A DNA stretch of 11,900 nt from Bacteroidota bacterium (GCA_023391015.1 JAEWBT010000108.1:1-11900), one strand, 5' to 3'. Counted from the stretch's first letter, positions 1-6,965 are shown. Notes: generated from the sequence alone by a model not told the origin. A program made the numbers and translations.

Positions 1-450
<450 letters not shown>

Positions 451-517
451 TTATTTTTCTTTCCAGAATCGCTTTACCAATATGTCACAATACTGATGAC
501 TCGCGTCATCACCTTAT
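451..517 (+). other. 23S-5S internal spacer with a small hairpin
   Basis: This is a short AT-rich spacer with no tRNA. It contains a perfect 7-bp stem, TGATGAC (494-500) and GTCATCA (505-511), closed by the loop TCGC. The hairpin sits just before the 5S rRNA, where a processing signal would be expected. That role is inference. Confidence 0.6.
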
Positions 518-627
<110 letters not shown>

Positions 628-635
628 TTTATTTC

Positions 636-668
636 AAAAGCCCTGACTTATTCAGTCAGGGCTTTTTT
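636..668 (+). terminator. Rho-independent terminator of the rRNA operon
   Basis: A perfect 13-bp stem, AAAAGCCCTGACT (636-648) and AGTCAGGGCTTTT (654-666), has a 5-nt loop and ends in a run of six T. It starts 9 nt after 5S rRNA. The symmetric A and T tracts could make it work in both directions. Confidence 0.93.
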
Positions 669-693
669 GTTTCTACACCTTTTGGGCATGGGT

Positions 694-705
694 TTTTCCG
701 GAAAA
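694..705. repeat. Iterated palindrome copy, TTTTCCGGAAAA
   Basis: This is the first copy of the window-wide palindrome, extended here to 12 symmetric bases. It lies 25 bp upstream of the start codon of the small frameshifted gene at 730. It contains the TCCGGA hexamer, a possible methylation target. No gene reads through it. Confidence 0.8.
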
Positions 706-729
706 TCTTTCCAAAAAACACACCTCACC

Positions 730-850
730 ATGCCCGGAAAGAAAAGCACAAAGCCGCAAAGCTTCTAAAAATCCTTGCTGGAAAGCTTACAAACAAGTCG
801 GAACCAAAAAGAAAGACGGCAAAACCGTCCCCAACTGCGTTCCAAAATAG
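730..850 (+). pseudogene. Small basic protein gene, apparently interrupted by a one-base insertion
   Basis: From ATG at 730 the frame reads ten codons (M-P-G-K-K-S-T-K-P-Q) and then hits TAA at 766-768. The frame shifted by one base, read from GCT at 761, continues A-S-K-N-P-C-W-K-A-Y and ends V-P-N-C-V-P-K with TAG at 848-850. Removing one A from the AAA at 758-760 joins the two halves into a 39-residue Lys-rich protein with two Cys. I recall similar short endings (N-P-C-W-K-x-Y, then G-x-K-K-K, then V-P-N-C-V-P) in small hypothetical proteins and in phage proteins, without a known function. A true frameshift, a sequencing error, or +1 recoding at TTC-TAA are all possible. A degraded remnant is the simplest reading. 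Confidence 0.6.
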
Positions 851-876
851 TTATTAGCCTCCTATAGCAGCCTAAT

Positions 877-926
877 AGGCGCTTCATTTCCGGAAAATCA
901 GCGTTATTTCCGGAAATAAAGCGCCT
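877..926. repeat. Large hairpin made from a palindrome pair (pair A)
   Basis: Two 20-bp arms (877-896 and 907-926) are inverted copies with a single mismatch (C885 against A918) around a 10-nt loop. Each arm contains TTTCCGGAAA, and the two palindrome centres are exactly 20 bp apart. The outer part is AGGCGCTT paired with AAGCGCCT. The hairpin ends one base into the candidate -7 box of the following glycosyltransferase gene. It therefore occupies that promoter's upstream and spacer region and is not placed like a terminator of that gene. It could still terminate transcription of the small gene at 730-850. Confidence 0.8.
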
Positions 927-934
927 TATTTTTA
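927..934 (+). promoter_or_regulatory. Candidate -7 promoter box for the GT4 gene
   Basis: TATTTTTA is one base off the Bacteroidota -7 consensus TAnnTTTG. It lies 8 bp before the ATG at 942, so the transcript would have almost no leader. No convincing -33 box is seen; the region where one would sit is inside hairpin pair A. Confidence 0.35.
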
Positions 935-941
935 CACCTCC

Positions 942-2009
942 ATGCGCTCCAAACCCGCCATTCTTGAACTCAACTTTGAAAAATCGTGGCGCGGCGGCGA
1001 ACGGCAAACCCTCTACAATATTCTGGGCTTCCGCGATGCCGGAATCGATGTGCAGTTGCTGTGCCGGAAAAGCACTCCGCTTCATCAGGCAGCTCTGGAA
1101 GAAGGCATTCCCACTCATGCATTTCAAAACGTCTTTGGGGTAATTGGGTTTTTAATATTTAAAGCCCACCGCTTTAGCATTCTCCACGCGCAGACGTCCC
1201 ATATCCTTACCTACTGCGTTTTTACCAAACTCTTCCACCGCGCCAAAATCGTCTTTACCCGCCGGGTGGATTTTGTGCCGAAGGGCAGGCTTACCCGCCT
1301 CAAATACCGCCTTGCCGATCATCTGGTCGGCATTAGCCAGGCGGTTAAGGCCATTGTCCAAAAGTTTTCCGGTTGCCCTGTAACCGTCATTTCCGATGCC
1401 GCTGTTTTCCGGAAATTGTCTCCTGCCCGTGCGCAGATCTGGCTGGCAGAAGCCGGGATAGAACCGGGTACAAAAATCATCGGAACCACTGCCGCTTTTG
1501 TGCCCCACAAAGACCCGCTCACGATGTTGGAAGCCATCCGCGAGCTTCGGGAACGGCGCACCGATTTCGTGTTTCTTCATTTTGGCGACGGCCCTTTGCT
1601 GCCCGTCGTCCGGGAAAAGATTGCGCAATATGGCCTGGAGAAACACTACCGCCTGATGGGTTTTCAAAAAGACGTTGAAGATGTGTTTTCCGTGCTCGGT
1701 GTCTTTGCCATGAGCTCCGACGAGGAAGGTCTTGGCAGCAGCGTGCTCGACGCTTTTCTTTATAAGGTTCCGGTTGCCGCCACCGACGCCGGCGGACTGG
1801 TCGATTTGCTTCAGGAGGGCCGCGGATTAATTTGCCCTAAAAAGGACGGAAAATGCCTGGCCAATGCGATAAATAATCTGCTTAATAGTCCGGAGCTGCG
1901 GAGGCAAATCACAGACCAAGCGGCTGCCTATGTTGCCGAACATCACAGCGTTGCCGCTATCACGGCGCAATACCTAGCATTGCTGAATCTGTCGTTCAAA
2001 TCCGTTTAG
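942..2009 (+). CDS. GT4-family glycosyltransferase
   Basis: This is a 355-residue GT-B fold enzyme that probably transfers a sugar from a nucleotide donor to a surface-glycan or lipid-linked acceptor at the cytoplasmic face. The N-terminal domain (about 5-150) opens with I-L-E-L-N-F and W-R-G-G-E-R-Q, the acceptor-side glycine-rich loop of this family. The C-terminal domain shows G-T-x-A-x-F-x-x-H-K-D (181-191), F-G-D-G-P-L (214-219), M-G-F at 239-241 and the donor-site segment S-D-E-E-G-L-G-S-S-V-L-D (259-270). The usual E-x7-E reads E262-x7-D270 here. Length is normal for the family. ATG at 942 is chosen because the first conserved strand starts seven residues in. One TTTCCGGAAA copy (1406-1415) lies inside the gene, coding F-R-K. 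The next gene, also a glycosyltransferase, starts 21 bp downstream, so the two likely act on the same glycan. Substrate cannot be told. Confidence 0.88.
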   Translation: MRSKPAILELNFEKSWRGGERQTLYNILGFRDAGIDVQLLCRKSTPLHQAALEEGIPTHAFQNVFGVIGFLIFKAHRFSILHAQTSHILTYCVFTKLFHRAKIVFTRRVDFVPKGRLTRLKYRLADHLVGISQAVKAIVQKFSGCPVTVISDAAVFRKLSPARAQIWLAEAGIEPGTKIIGTTAAFVPHKDPLTMLEAIRELRERRTDFVFLHFGDGPLLPVVREKIAQYGLEKHYRLMGFQKDVEDVFSVLGVFAMSSDEEGLGSSVLDAFLYKVPVAATDAGGLVDLLQEGRGLICPKKDGKCLANAINNLLNSPELRRQITDQAAAYVAEHHSVAAITAQYLALLNLSFKSV

Positions 2010-2014
2010 CAGGA

Positions 2015-2022
2015 TATATTTG
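2015..2022 (+). promoter_or_regulatory. Candidate -7 promoter box for the GT-C gene
   Basis: TATATTTG matches the Bacteroidota -7 consensus TAnnTTTG exactly. It lies in the 21-bp gap, 8 bp before the ATG at 2031. This suggests the second glycosyltransferase may have its own near-leaderless transcript besides read-through from the first. A -33 box is not clear. Confidence 0.4.
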
Positions 2023-2030
2023 CCCTGCCT

Positions 2031-3521
2031 ATGAAAAGAATCTTTTCCCTACGCCACTTCCGGCTTCTTTTCATCGGCTGCCTGCTGCTTTTTGGCCTTT
2101 ATCAGGTCGATAAAAATGCCCGTGTGGATGACAATGCCCTGGGCGAAAATCTGTATTTCCTCCTGAAAGAGGGCGTGATCCGCAGCGAGATGATGCGCGG
2201 TTATGGTGGCCTTTCGCTGGAAGTCCATCAAACGATTTCCCACAAGCTGTTCCTGTATCTGGCGTATCCGTTTGTGGCGCTTACGGGTTGGTCGCTCGCG
2301 TCTTTGCACCTGTTTTCGATTCTGTGCTTTGCCCTGCTGCTGTTGGTTTTATGGAAACACTTCCGGTTTCTGATCCCTTATTTCCCCAAAACAGACCGGT
2401 ATTTCTATGGCTGCCTGCTGCTGATTAATTACAACGTGCTGTATTTCTCCGGCACCTTCCGGCCTGAAGCCTTGCTAACGCTATTGGGGCTTTTACAGTT
2501 CATTTCCCTACAACAATATTTAGAAAAAAGATCGTTCGCCCCACTTTCGCTTTCCGCTGTTTTGGCCGGATGTGCGCTGGCAACACATCCGCACGGCGCT
2601 ATTTTCGGGGCTGCCGGTGCAGTGTTGTTGCTGATGCAGAAGCGCTGGAAAGTCGTACCTCTTTATGGAATAACTGCCGCCCTGGTTTTTTCCGGAATCT
2701 ACTTTGCAGATATTCTGTGGCAGGGAAGCTTCTCCCTTTTTCAATACCAAACCACACACGACCCGGTGATCGGCCTTGGCCAAAAAGCCTGGTATTCGCC
2801 CTTGCTGTCCCTCGCCGATGAACACGTCCGGCTGTTTTTCAACGAGCGCGAGATCGTAACCACGCTGCTTTTCGTTTTTGCTTTCCTTTTTGCCGGTCGT
2901 AGCCTGTGGCGCAGGATGCCGCTAACGGTGATTTATTTTCTGGGTTCTTTCCTGGCGCTTGGCCTGCTTTCCTATAGCAACTCGCCTCAGTATCTCTACC
3001 TCTATCTGCCCTATATGCTGGCGATTGTCGTAGCGGCCAATAGCATTGTGGAAGCCAGCACCCACAAAGCCAAAAAGCTTTTCTGGCGCTTGCTGCTTGC
3101 GGCCTATGCAGGCGTTCATCTTTTCTTTGCCCTTACCCATATTTTCCGGAATTTCAGCGACTTGCATAAACCAGGCCCTGCGGCCCGCAATGCTGCCGTG
3201 GCCCGGCTGTTGCCCCAGCCCCACACCCAACTCCGTGTTCTGGCCTACGACGATTTTGTTTTTAATGAAATAAAGCATTTCCAGAGCATACGGTCGCTTA
3301 CGGTGTATTCCTTTTTCCGGGAGGCCGCCCACCTGCCGCCGATGCACCTGCCCGAACTACTTGCCGCTGCCCGGCGCTCGGAAGTGGATTTTATCCTGCT
3401 GAATGCTTCTTACCGCGAACGGTTTGGCATAACCGATTCTCTTCTCCGGCAGTACCGCAGCCCGGCCCTTCCCAATCTGTATTACCATTCCCCCGATTAT
3501 ACCCTTTTCCGGATCCGGTAA
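2031..3521 (+). CDS. GT-C type membrane glycosyltransferase (PMT/ArnT-like)
   Basis: This is a 496-residue protein with about ten to twelve hydrophobic segments (about 10-26, 75-108, 124-163, 171-201, 208-230, 275-290, 297-314, 322-340, 350-370). After the first membrane helix comes a periplasmic-type loop with V-D-D-N-A-L (32-37), the position of the acidic catalytic motif in GT-C enzymes. F-R-P-E-A-L-L (143-149) and T-H-P-H-G-A (185-190) are also typical of the dolichyl-phosphate-mannose/ArnT-like group. The last 120 residues are soluble, as in many members. Such enzymes move a sugar from a polyprenyl-phosphate carrier to an acceptor outside the membrane. It follows the GT4 gene by 21 bp. 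ATG at 2031 puts the first helix right after a basic K-R start. Two 8-base TTCCGGAA cores lie inside (2690-2697, 3144-3151). Substrate is unknown. Confidence 0.82.
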   Translation: MKRIFSLRHFRLLFIGCLLLFGLYQVDKNARVDDNALGENLYFLLKEGVIRSEMMRGYGGLSLEVHQTISHKLFLYLAYPFVALTGWSLASLHLFSILCFALLLLVLWKHFRFLIPYFPKTDRYFYGCLLLINYNVLYFSGTFRPEALLTLLGLLQFISLQQYLEKRSFAPLSLSAVLAGCALATHPHGAIFGAAGAVLLLMQKRWKVVPLYGITAALVFSGIYFADILWQGSFSLFQYQTTHDPVIGLGQKAWYSPLLSLADEHVRLFFNEREIVTTLLFVFAFLFAGRSLWRRMPLTVIYFLGSFLALGLLSYSNSPQYLYLYLPYMLAIVVAANSIVEASTHKAKKLFWRLLLAAYAGVHLFFALTHIFRNFSDLHKPGPAARNAAVARLLPQPHTQLRVLAYDDFVFNEIKHFQSIRSLTVYSFFREAAHLPPMHLPELLAAARRSEVDFILLNASYRERFGITDSLLRQYRSPALPNLYYHSPDYTLFRIR

Positions 3522-3526
3522 AAAAG

Positions 3527-3567
3527 GATTTATTTCCGGAAAATGACCCTGAATTCCGGAAATAATC
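3527..3567. repeat. Hairpin from a palindrome pair (pair B)
   Basis: TTTCCGGAAA (3533-3542) and a second copy with core TTCCGGAA (3554-3561) have centres exactly 20 bp apart. With flanks they form a 12-bp stem (3530-3541 with 3554-3565), extended by two pairs past a bulged T, around a 12-nt loop. It begins 6 bp after the stop codon of the GT-C gene and could end that transcript, though no long T run follows. Confidence 0.75.
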
Positions 3568-3613
3568 GCCTCTCTGGCACGGCTTTATTGCAACACAATC
3601 CTCATCCCTTTTT

Positions 3614-4021
3614 ATGAACATCTCCCTCGAAAAAGCCCACAAAGCCGTGCTGGCCGGACTCACCAAAGCATCTGATATGGGCAAGAAAATGAACATCGCC
3701 GTGGTGGACAGCGGTGCCAATCTGGTGGCCTTTGTGCGCATGGACGACGCCTGGCTGGGCTCTGCCGATGTCGCCATTAAAAAAGCCAAAACGGCCGTTT
3801 ATTTCCAGATGAACAGCGCCGATCTCGGCAAGCTGTCCCAACCCGGCGAAATGCTTTACGGCATCGAAATCAGCAACAATGGTTTGATTTCCTTTGGTGG
3901 CGGACTGATTGTGAAAGACAAAGATTCCGGAAAAGTTATTGGTGCCATTGGCGTGAGCGGTGGCATTGTAGATGAAGACGTAAAGGTGGCCCAGGCAGCC
4001 CTGGATGCCATTAGTGGTTAG
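3614..4021 (+). CDS. GlcG/HbpS-family small protein (heme-binding-like domain)
   Basis: This 135-residue protein is the full length of a single GlcG/HbpS domain. Visible family features are the N-terminal helix L-E-K-A-H-K-A-V, the strand N-I-A-V-V-D-S-G-A-N-L-V-A-F-x-R-M-D (27-44), the helix A-I-K-K-A-K-T-A (54-61), the G-G-G-L stretch (96-99) and the ending G-A-I-G-V-S-G-G-x-x-x-x-D (110-122). Members bind heme or corrinoids in some bacteria (HbpS of Streptomyces), and many have no assigned role. No signal peptide is seen, so it should be cytoplasmic, whereas HbpS is exported. It stands alone between two hairpins and is followed by its own terminator. ATG at 3614 is the only start that gives the complete domain. 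A TTCCGGAA core lies at 3925-3932. Confidence 0.85.
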   Translation: MNISLEKAHKAVLAGLTKASDMGKKMNIAVVDSGANLVAFVRMDDAWLGSADVAIKKAKTAVYFQMNSADLGKLSQPGEMLYGIEISNNGLISFGGGLIVKDKDSGKVIGAIGVSGGIVDEDVKVAQAALDAISG

Positions 4022-4022
4022 G

Positions 4023-4034
4023 ATTTCCGGAAAT
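4023..4034. repeat. Iterated palindrome copy, ATTTCCGGAAAT
   Basis: This single copy starts 2 bp after the stop codon of the GlcG/HbpS gene and 20 bp before a separate terminator hairpin. The flanks extend the symmetry to GATTTCCGGAAATATC with one break. Because the terminator is a different sequence, this copy is not needed for termination here. Confidence 0.75.
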
Positions 4035-4053
4035 ATCATCCCTTCTGATTTTC

Positions 4054-4088
4054 CGTAGAGCGGCAGCAGGATGCCGCTCTACGCGTTT
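4054..4088 (+). terminator. Stem-loop terminator behind the GlcG/HbpS gene
   Basis: A perfect 12-bp GC-rich stem, CGTAGAGCGGCA (4054-4065) and TGCCGCTCTACG (4072-4083), has a 6-nt loop and is followed by CGTTTTC. The T run is short, so efficiency is uncertain, but position and stem quality fit a terminator separating this gene from pyrH. Confidence 0.7.
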
Positions 4089-4132
4089 TCGGGATTTCTG
4101 TGGTTCTCATTTTCATTCGCGGCGTAAGGGCG

Positions 4133-4140
4133 TACTTTTG
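4133..4140 (+). promoter_or_regulatory. Candidate -7 promoter box for pyrH
   Basis: TACTTTTG matches the Bacteroidota -7 consensus TAnnTTTG exactly and lies 20 bp before the GTG start. A T-rich stretch (ATTTTC, 4109-4114) lies where a -33 box would be, but it is not a clear match. The leader would be about 14 nt. Confidence 0.55.
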
Positions 4141-4160
4141 CGGCCAAAATCTTCTTACCC

Positions 4161-4871
4161 GTGCTGCCAAAATACAACCGCATCCTGCTGAAACTTTCCG
4201 GCGAAAGCCTTATGGGCGACCGTTCCTACGGCCTTGACCCTAAGATGCTGGAGCTGTACGCCAACGAAATCAAGTCTGTAACCGAAATCGGTGTGCAGGT
4301 AGCTGTGGTGATTGGCGGCGGCAATATTTACCGCGGTATGAACGAAGCTGAAACCGGCATCGAACGCGCGCAAGGCGATTATATGGGGATGCTTGCAACG
4401 GTGATCAATGGCATGGCCCTCCAAGCTGCGCTGGAAAAAACCGGTGTAAAAACCCGCCTTCAAAGCGCCATTAAAATGGAGCAGATTGCTGAGCCTTACA
4501 TCCGCCGCCGCGCCATTCGCCACCTTGAAAAAGGCCGCGTGGTCATCTTTGGCGCTGGCACCGGCAACCCATATTTCACTACCGATACGGCTGGTTCTCT
4601 CCGCGCCATCGAAATCAACGCCGACGTGATTCTGAAAGGCACCCGTGTAGATGGCATCTACTCCGCCGACCCGGAAAAAGACCCGCTTGCCACCCGATAC
4701 GAAACGCTTACGTTCTCTCAGGTTATCACCGATAACCTCAAAGTCATGGACATGACGGCTTTTACTCTTTGCCAGGAAAACAGCCTGCCCATCATCGTGT
4801 TCGATATGCACCGCCCCGGCAACCTGCTCGACGTGGTATCGGGTATCAATATCGGAACGCTGGTTAGTTAG
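4161..4871 (+). CDS. pyrH: UMP kinase
   Basis: This enzyme phosphorylates UMP to UDP with ATP in pyrimidine nucleotide synthesis, in the cytoplasm, normally as a hexamer regulated by GTP and UTP. The 236 residues match the family length. Motifs are K-L-S-G-E-S (11-16), G-G-G-N-I-Y-R-G (52-59), G-D-Y-M-G-M-L-A-T (72-80), G-T-G-N-P-Y-F-T-T-D (133-142) and K-G-T-R-V-D-G-I-Y (159-167) followed by D-P. The start is GTG at 4161, giving M-L-P-K-Y-N-R-I-L-L-K-L-S-G as in other members; no ATG is available. pyrH is commonly followed by frr in Bacteroidota and other bacteria, but here a strong terminator follows at once and neither frr, tsf nor rpsB is in the window. It is thus a single-gene unit. Confidence 0.97.
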   Translation: MLPKYNRILLKLSGESLMGDRSYGLDPKMLELYANEIKSVTEIGVQVAVVIGGGNIYRGMNEAETGIERAQGDYMGMLATVINGMALQAALEKTGVKTRLQSAIKMEQIAEPYIRRRAIRHLEKGRVVIFGAGTGNPYFTTDTAGSLRAIEINADVILKGTRVDGIYSADPEKDPLATRYETLTFSQVITDNLKVMDMTAFTLCQENSLPIIVFDMHRPGNLLDVVSGINIGTLVS

Positions 4872-4913
4872 GCCCAGCTAAAAATCGGCTAAGCCCTCTT
4901 TCGTCTTTCGTCT

Positions 4914-4949
4914 AAAAGAAACGCGCTCCATCCGGAGCGCGTTTCTTTT
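4914..4949. terminator. Bidirectional terminator between pyrH and the MbnP-like gene
   Basis: A perfect 16-bp stem, AAAAGAAACGCGCTCC (4914-4929) and GGAGCGCGTTTCTTTT (4934-4949), has a 4-nt loop. The A run on one side and T run on the other let it serve both converging genes. Its last two bases are part of the stop codon of the minus-strand gene (4948-4950). Confidence 0.93.
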
Positions 4950-5709
4950 ATTTTACGGTTGCCGTTTTCACCCGCAGCATACCTGCGTAGTTGTCGGCCA
5001 TGGCCTTGGCTTGTGAACCGGGATCGTGAATCATGTGCAGTTGTGTGAAGTCAATCTGGTTGGGCGCATCAAACAGCTTTAAAACGTCGGCCTCTACCTC
5101 CACAGTAGCGGTTTTGCCGCGTGCAATCTGAACCGGTGCAGGAAGCGAAAGTGTTACGGTGCGCATCGTAGCGTCGCTGCCCTGGTAGCCGCCAATGTGG
5201 TATTCCAGTTTTTGGGCGTTGGCGGCAGCAGAGTTGTACCCTTCAAATTTCAGGAAAATATAGCCGCTGTTCCAGCCCCAATAATACCCCCAGATCTGAT
5301 CGAGTGCACCGGTTCCGGCTCCGGCGGTGTTTCGCGCGCTGTCCACGCCAATCGTCAGCGTGATGGAATTATAGGTGCCGTCTGGAATGCTGTCAATGTC
5401 AAAATTCATGGTGGCGGGCCGGTTGTAGCCATCGAGCAGGTAATAGCTGTTCGGCTGTACGTAGGCGCCGCTGCCGTCGGCTTTGTTGAGCCGGATGTTG
5501 GTGATGTAATACGCAAAAAGCGTAACGTTAAACGAGTCGCCGTGTGCATTGCGGTACCACGCGTCCTGAAATTTCAGGGGCTCTGTGCCGGCCATATTTT
5601 TGAACCGCATTGCCACTTTTCCGGAACTCAACACCGGATCGGGGTCTTTGCGACTACAGGAAGCGGCCAGCGTCGAGAGCAGAAAGGTATAAAGCAGAGT
5701 CTTTTTCAT
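4948..5709 (-). CDS. MbnP-like lipoprotein
   Basis: This 253-residue protein has an N-terminal signal, M-K-K-T-L-L-Y-T-F-L-L, and a lipobox-like A-A-S-C with Cys18 as the likely lipidated residue; it should sit in an outer or inner membrane facing the periplasm. The rest looks like the MbnP domain: F-A-Y-Y-I-T-N-I-R-L (65-74), Y-L-L-D (90-93), the segment T-I-G-V-D-S-A-R-N (119-127), W-G-W-N-S-G-Y-I-F-L-K-F-E-G (144-157), Y-H-I-G-G (170-174) and H-M-I-H-D-P (225-230). Family members are paired with the di-heme enzyme MbnH in copper or methanobactin contexts, and in Bacteroidota often with other cytochrome c peroxidase-like genes. No such partner is next to it here. The His pairs could be metal ligands, which is inference. 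Start ATG at 5709 is fixed by the signal peptide. Confidence 0.8.
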   Translation of the reverse strand: MKKTLLYTFLLSTLAASCSRKDPDPVLSSGKVAMRFKNMAGTEPLKFQDAWYRNAHGDSFNVTLFAYYITNIRLNKADGSGAYVQPNSYYLLDGYNRPATMNFDIDSIPDGTYNSITLTIGVDSARNTAGAGTGALDQIWGYYWGWNSGYIFLKFEGYNSAAANAQKLEYHIGGYQGSDATMRTVTLSLPAPVQIARGKTATVEVEADVLKLFDAPNQIDFTQLHMIHDPGSQAKAMADNYAGMLRVKTATVK

Positions 5710-5721
5710 GGTCGGGGAAAA

Positions 5722-5744
5722 GGAAATTTCCGGAAATTTTCCGG
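5722..5744. repeat. Overlapping palindromes ahead of the MbnP-like gene
   Basis: GGAAATTTCC (5722-5731), TTTCCGGAAA (5727-5736, extended to the 16-base AAATTTCCGGAAATTT at 5724-5739) and a further TTTTCCGG (5737-5744) overlap one another. They lie 13-35 bp upstream of the minus-strand start codon, inside its likely leader or promoter. Confidence 0.75.
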
Positions 5745-5750
5745 CTTCTA

Positions 5751-5758
5751 TAAAGCTA
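5751..5758 (-). promoter_or_regulatory. Weak candidate -7 box for the MbnP-like gene
   Basis: Read on the minus strand this is TAGCTTTA, one base off TAnnTTTG, 41 bp before the ATG. If correct, the palindrome cluster at 5722-5744 lies at or just after the transcription start. Support is weak because no -33 box is visible. Confidence 0.25.
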
Positions 5759-5829
5759 CGGCAAAAGAAAACACAGCAGCTTTAGAGACAGGCATTTTTG
5801 CCTTTTAGTTGGGTGAAAACCCATGCCGC

Positions 5830-6927
5830 TTACCGCACCGTCCGCCGTTTGTTCCGCTGGTAATCCTCAAAAATATATTCGCCCAGCCCATCCAGCGACG
5901 AGTAAAACGCCTTGCCGCCGTTGACCTCGGTAAACTCCCGCACAAACGATTGCAGATACGGGTCGCGGGCAATCATAAACGTAATGACCGGAATCTTCAA
6001 CCGCCGTAATTGCCCCGCCAGGTTCAGCGTCCGGCTCAGGATTTTCTGGTCCAGCCCGTATGGGTTCTTGTAGTACTTATTTCCAATCTTCAGGCACGTC
6101 GGCTTGCCGTCGGTAATCATAAAAATCTGCTTGTTCGGAGATTTGCGGCGGCGTAGCAGGTTGGCCGCCAGCTCCAGTCCGGCTACCGTGTTGGTGTGGT
6201 ACGGCCCTACTTCCAGGTACGGCAGATCTTTAATCGAAACCGGCCACGCGTCGTTGCCAAAGGCCACAATATCGAGCGTGTCTTTCGGATAGCGCGTAGT
6301 GATGAGCTCGGACAGGGCCATCGCCACTTTCTTGGCCGGCGTAATCCGGTCTTCTCCATACAGAATCATCGAGTGGCTGAGGTCAATCATCAGCACCGTA
6401 GAGGTCTGCGATTTAAAATCGCGCTCCTGAATCTCGAGGTCTTCCTCGTGCAGTGAAAATTTTTCAATCCCGCGATTTACAAAGGCGTTGTGGATGCTGT
6501 TGCTGTAGTTGATGCTGTCGAGCGGGTCGCCAAACTGGTACGGGCGCACGTCGGAATTGGCTTCGTCGCCGCTGCCGGTAAAAACGGTGCGGTGGTTGCC
6601 GGATTTTCCTTTCTTAATCTTCCCGAAAATCTGGTCGAGCGAGCGCTTGCGAATGCCTTGCTCCGTCTTGGGCGTGATGGAAATCGAGCCGTCGCCGTCG
6701 TCTTCGCGGATATAGCCTTTGTCTTTCAGATCCTGCAAGAAATCGCCGATGCCATAGTCGTCGGTGGTCAGGCCGTGTTCTTTGTCAATCTCGGTGAGCC
6801 AGGCCATCGCTTCGTCGGCATTGCCGGAAGTGTGTTGGAGAATTTCTATAAAAAGCGGCAACAGCTGGTCGAAGGGCGACTGGCCTTCGCCGCCTTCGGG
6901 GCGTTGCGAAAAAATATAACTGCTCAT
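5830..6927 (-). CDS. VWA domain protein
   Basis: This is a 365-residue soluble protein with no signal peptide. The first 100 residues are acidic and helical (D-E-A-M-A-W-L-T-E-I-D, then G-D-F-L-Q-D-L-K). The middle, N-S-D-V-R-P-Y-Q-F-G-D-P (124-135), resembles the region before the VWA domain in proteins that work with MoxR or magnesium-chelatase-like AAA ATPases. The VWA domain (about 177-350) has a complete metal site: D182-x-S184-x-S186, a Thr in T-N-T (245-247), and I-T-D-G (271-274). Such proteins usually act as adaptors recognising a target for the partner ATPase. That ATPase gene is normally adjacent in Bacteroidota, and I see none within the window, so this copy is an orphan here. ATG at 6927 is used; the gene is followed by 120 bp containing no clear terminator. 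Confidence 0.85.
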   Translation of the reverse strand: MSSYIFSQRPEGGEGQSPFDQLLPLFIEILQHTSGNADEAMAWLTEIDKEHGLTTDDYGIGDFLQDLKDKGYIREDDGDGSISITPKTEQGIRKRSLDQIFGKIKKGKSGNHRTVFTGSGDEANSDVRPYQFGDPLDSINYSNSIHNAFVNRGIEKFSLHEEDLEIQERDFKSQTSTVLMIDLSHSMILYGEDRITPAKKVAMALSELITTRYPKDTLDIVAFGNDAWPVSIKDLPYLEVGPYHTNTVAGLELAANLLRRRKSPNKQIFMITDGKPTCLKIGNKYYKNPYGLDQKILSRTLNLAGQLRRLKIPVITFMIARDPYLQSFVREFTEVNGGKAFYSSLDGLGEYIFEDYQRNKRRTVR

Positions 6928-6965
6928 GGTGTTTGGGGTAAAGTGGGGAAGCCTCCGGTTAATAA

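Noticed and set aside
451..517. tRNA in the 23S-5S spacer
   Set aside because: The spacer is too short and no cloverleaf or T-loop sequence is present.
765..1127. 120-residue minus-strand frame over the small gene and the start of the GT4 gene
   Set aside because: It is antisense to recognisable coding sequence, crosses hairpin pair A, and has no protein-like features.
3602..4039. 145-residue minus-strand frame antisense to the GlcG/HbpS gene
   Set aside because: It is a shadow of a gene with clear family motifs.
4155..4811. 218-residue minus-strand frame antisense to pyrH
   Set aside because: pyrH on the other strand has every family motif; the antisense frame follows from its codon use.
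5197..5808. 203-residue plus-strand frame over the MbnP-like gene
   Set aside because: It is antisense to the MbnP-like protein, whose signal peptide and domain motifs are clear.
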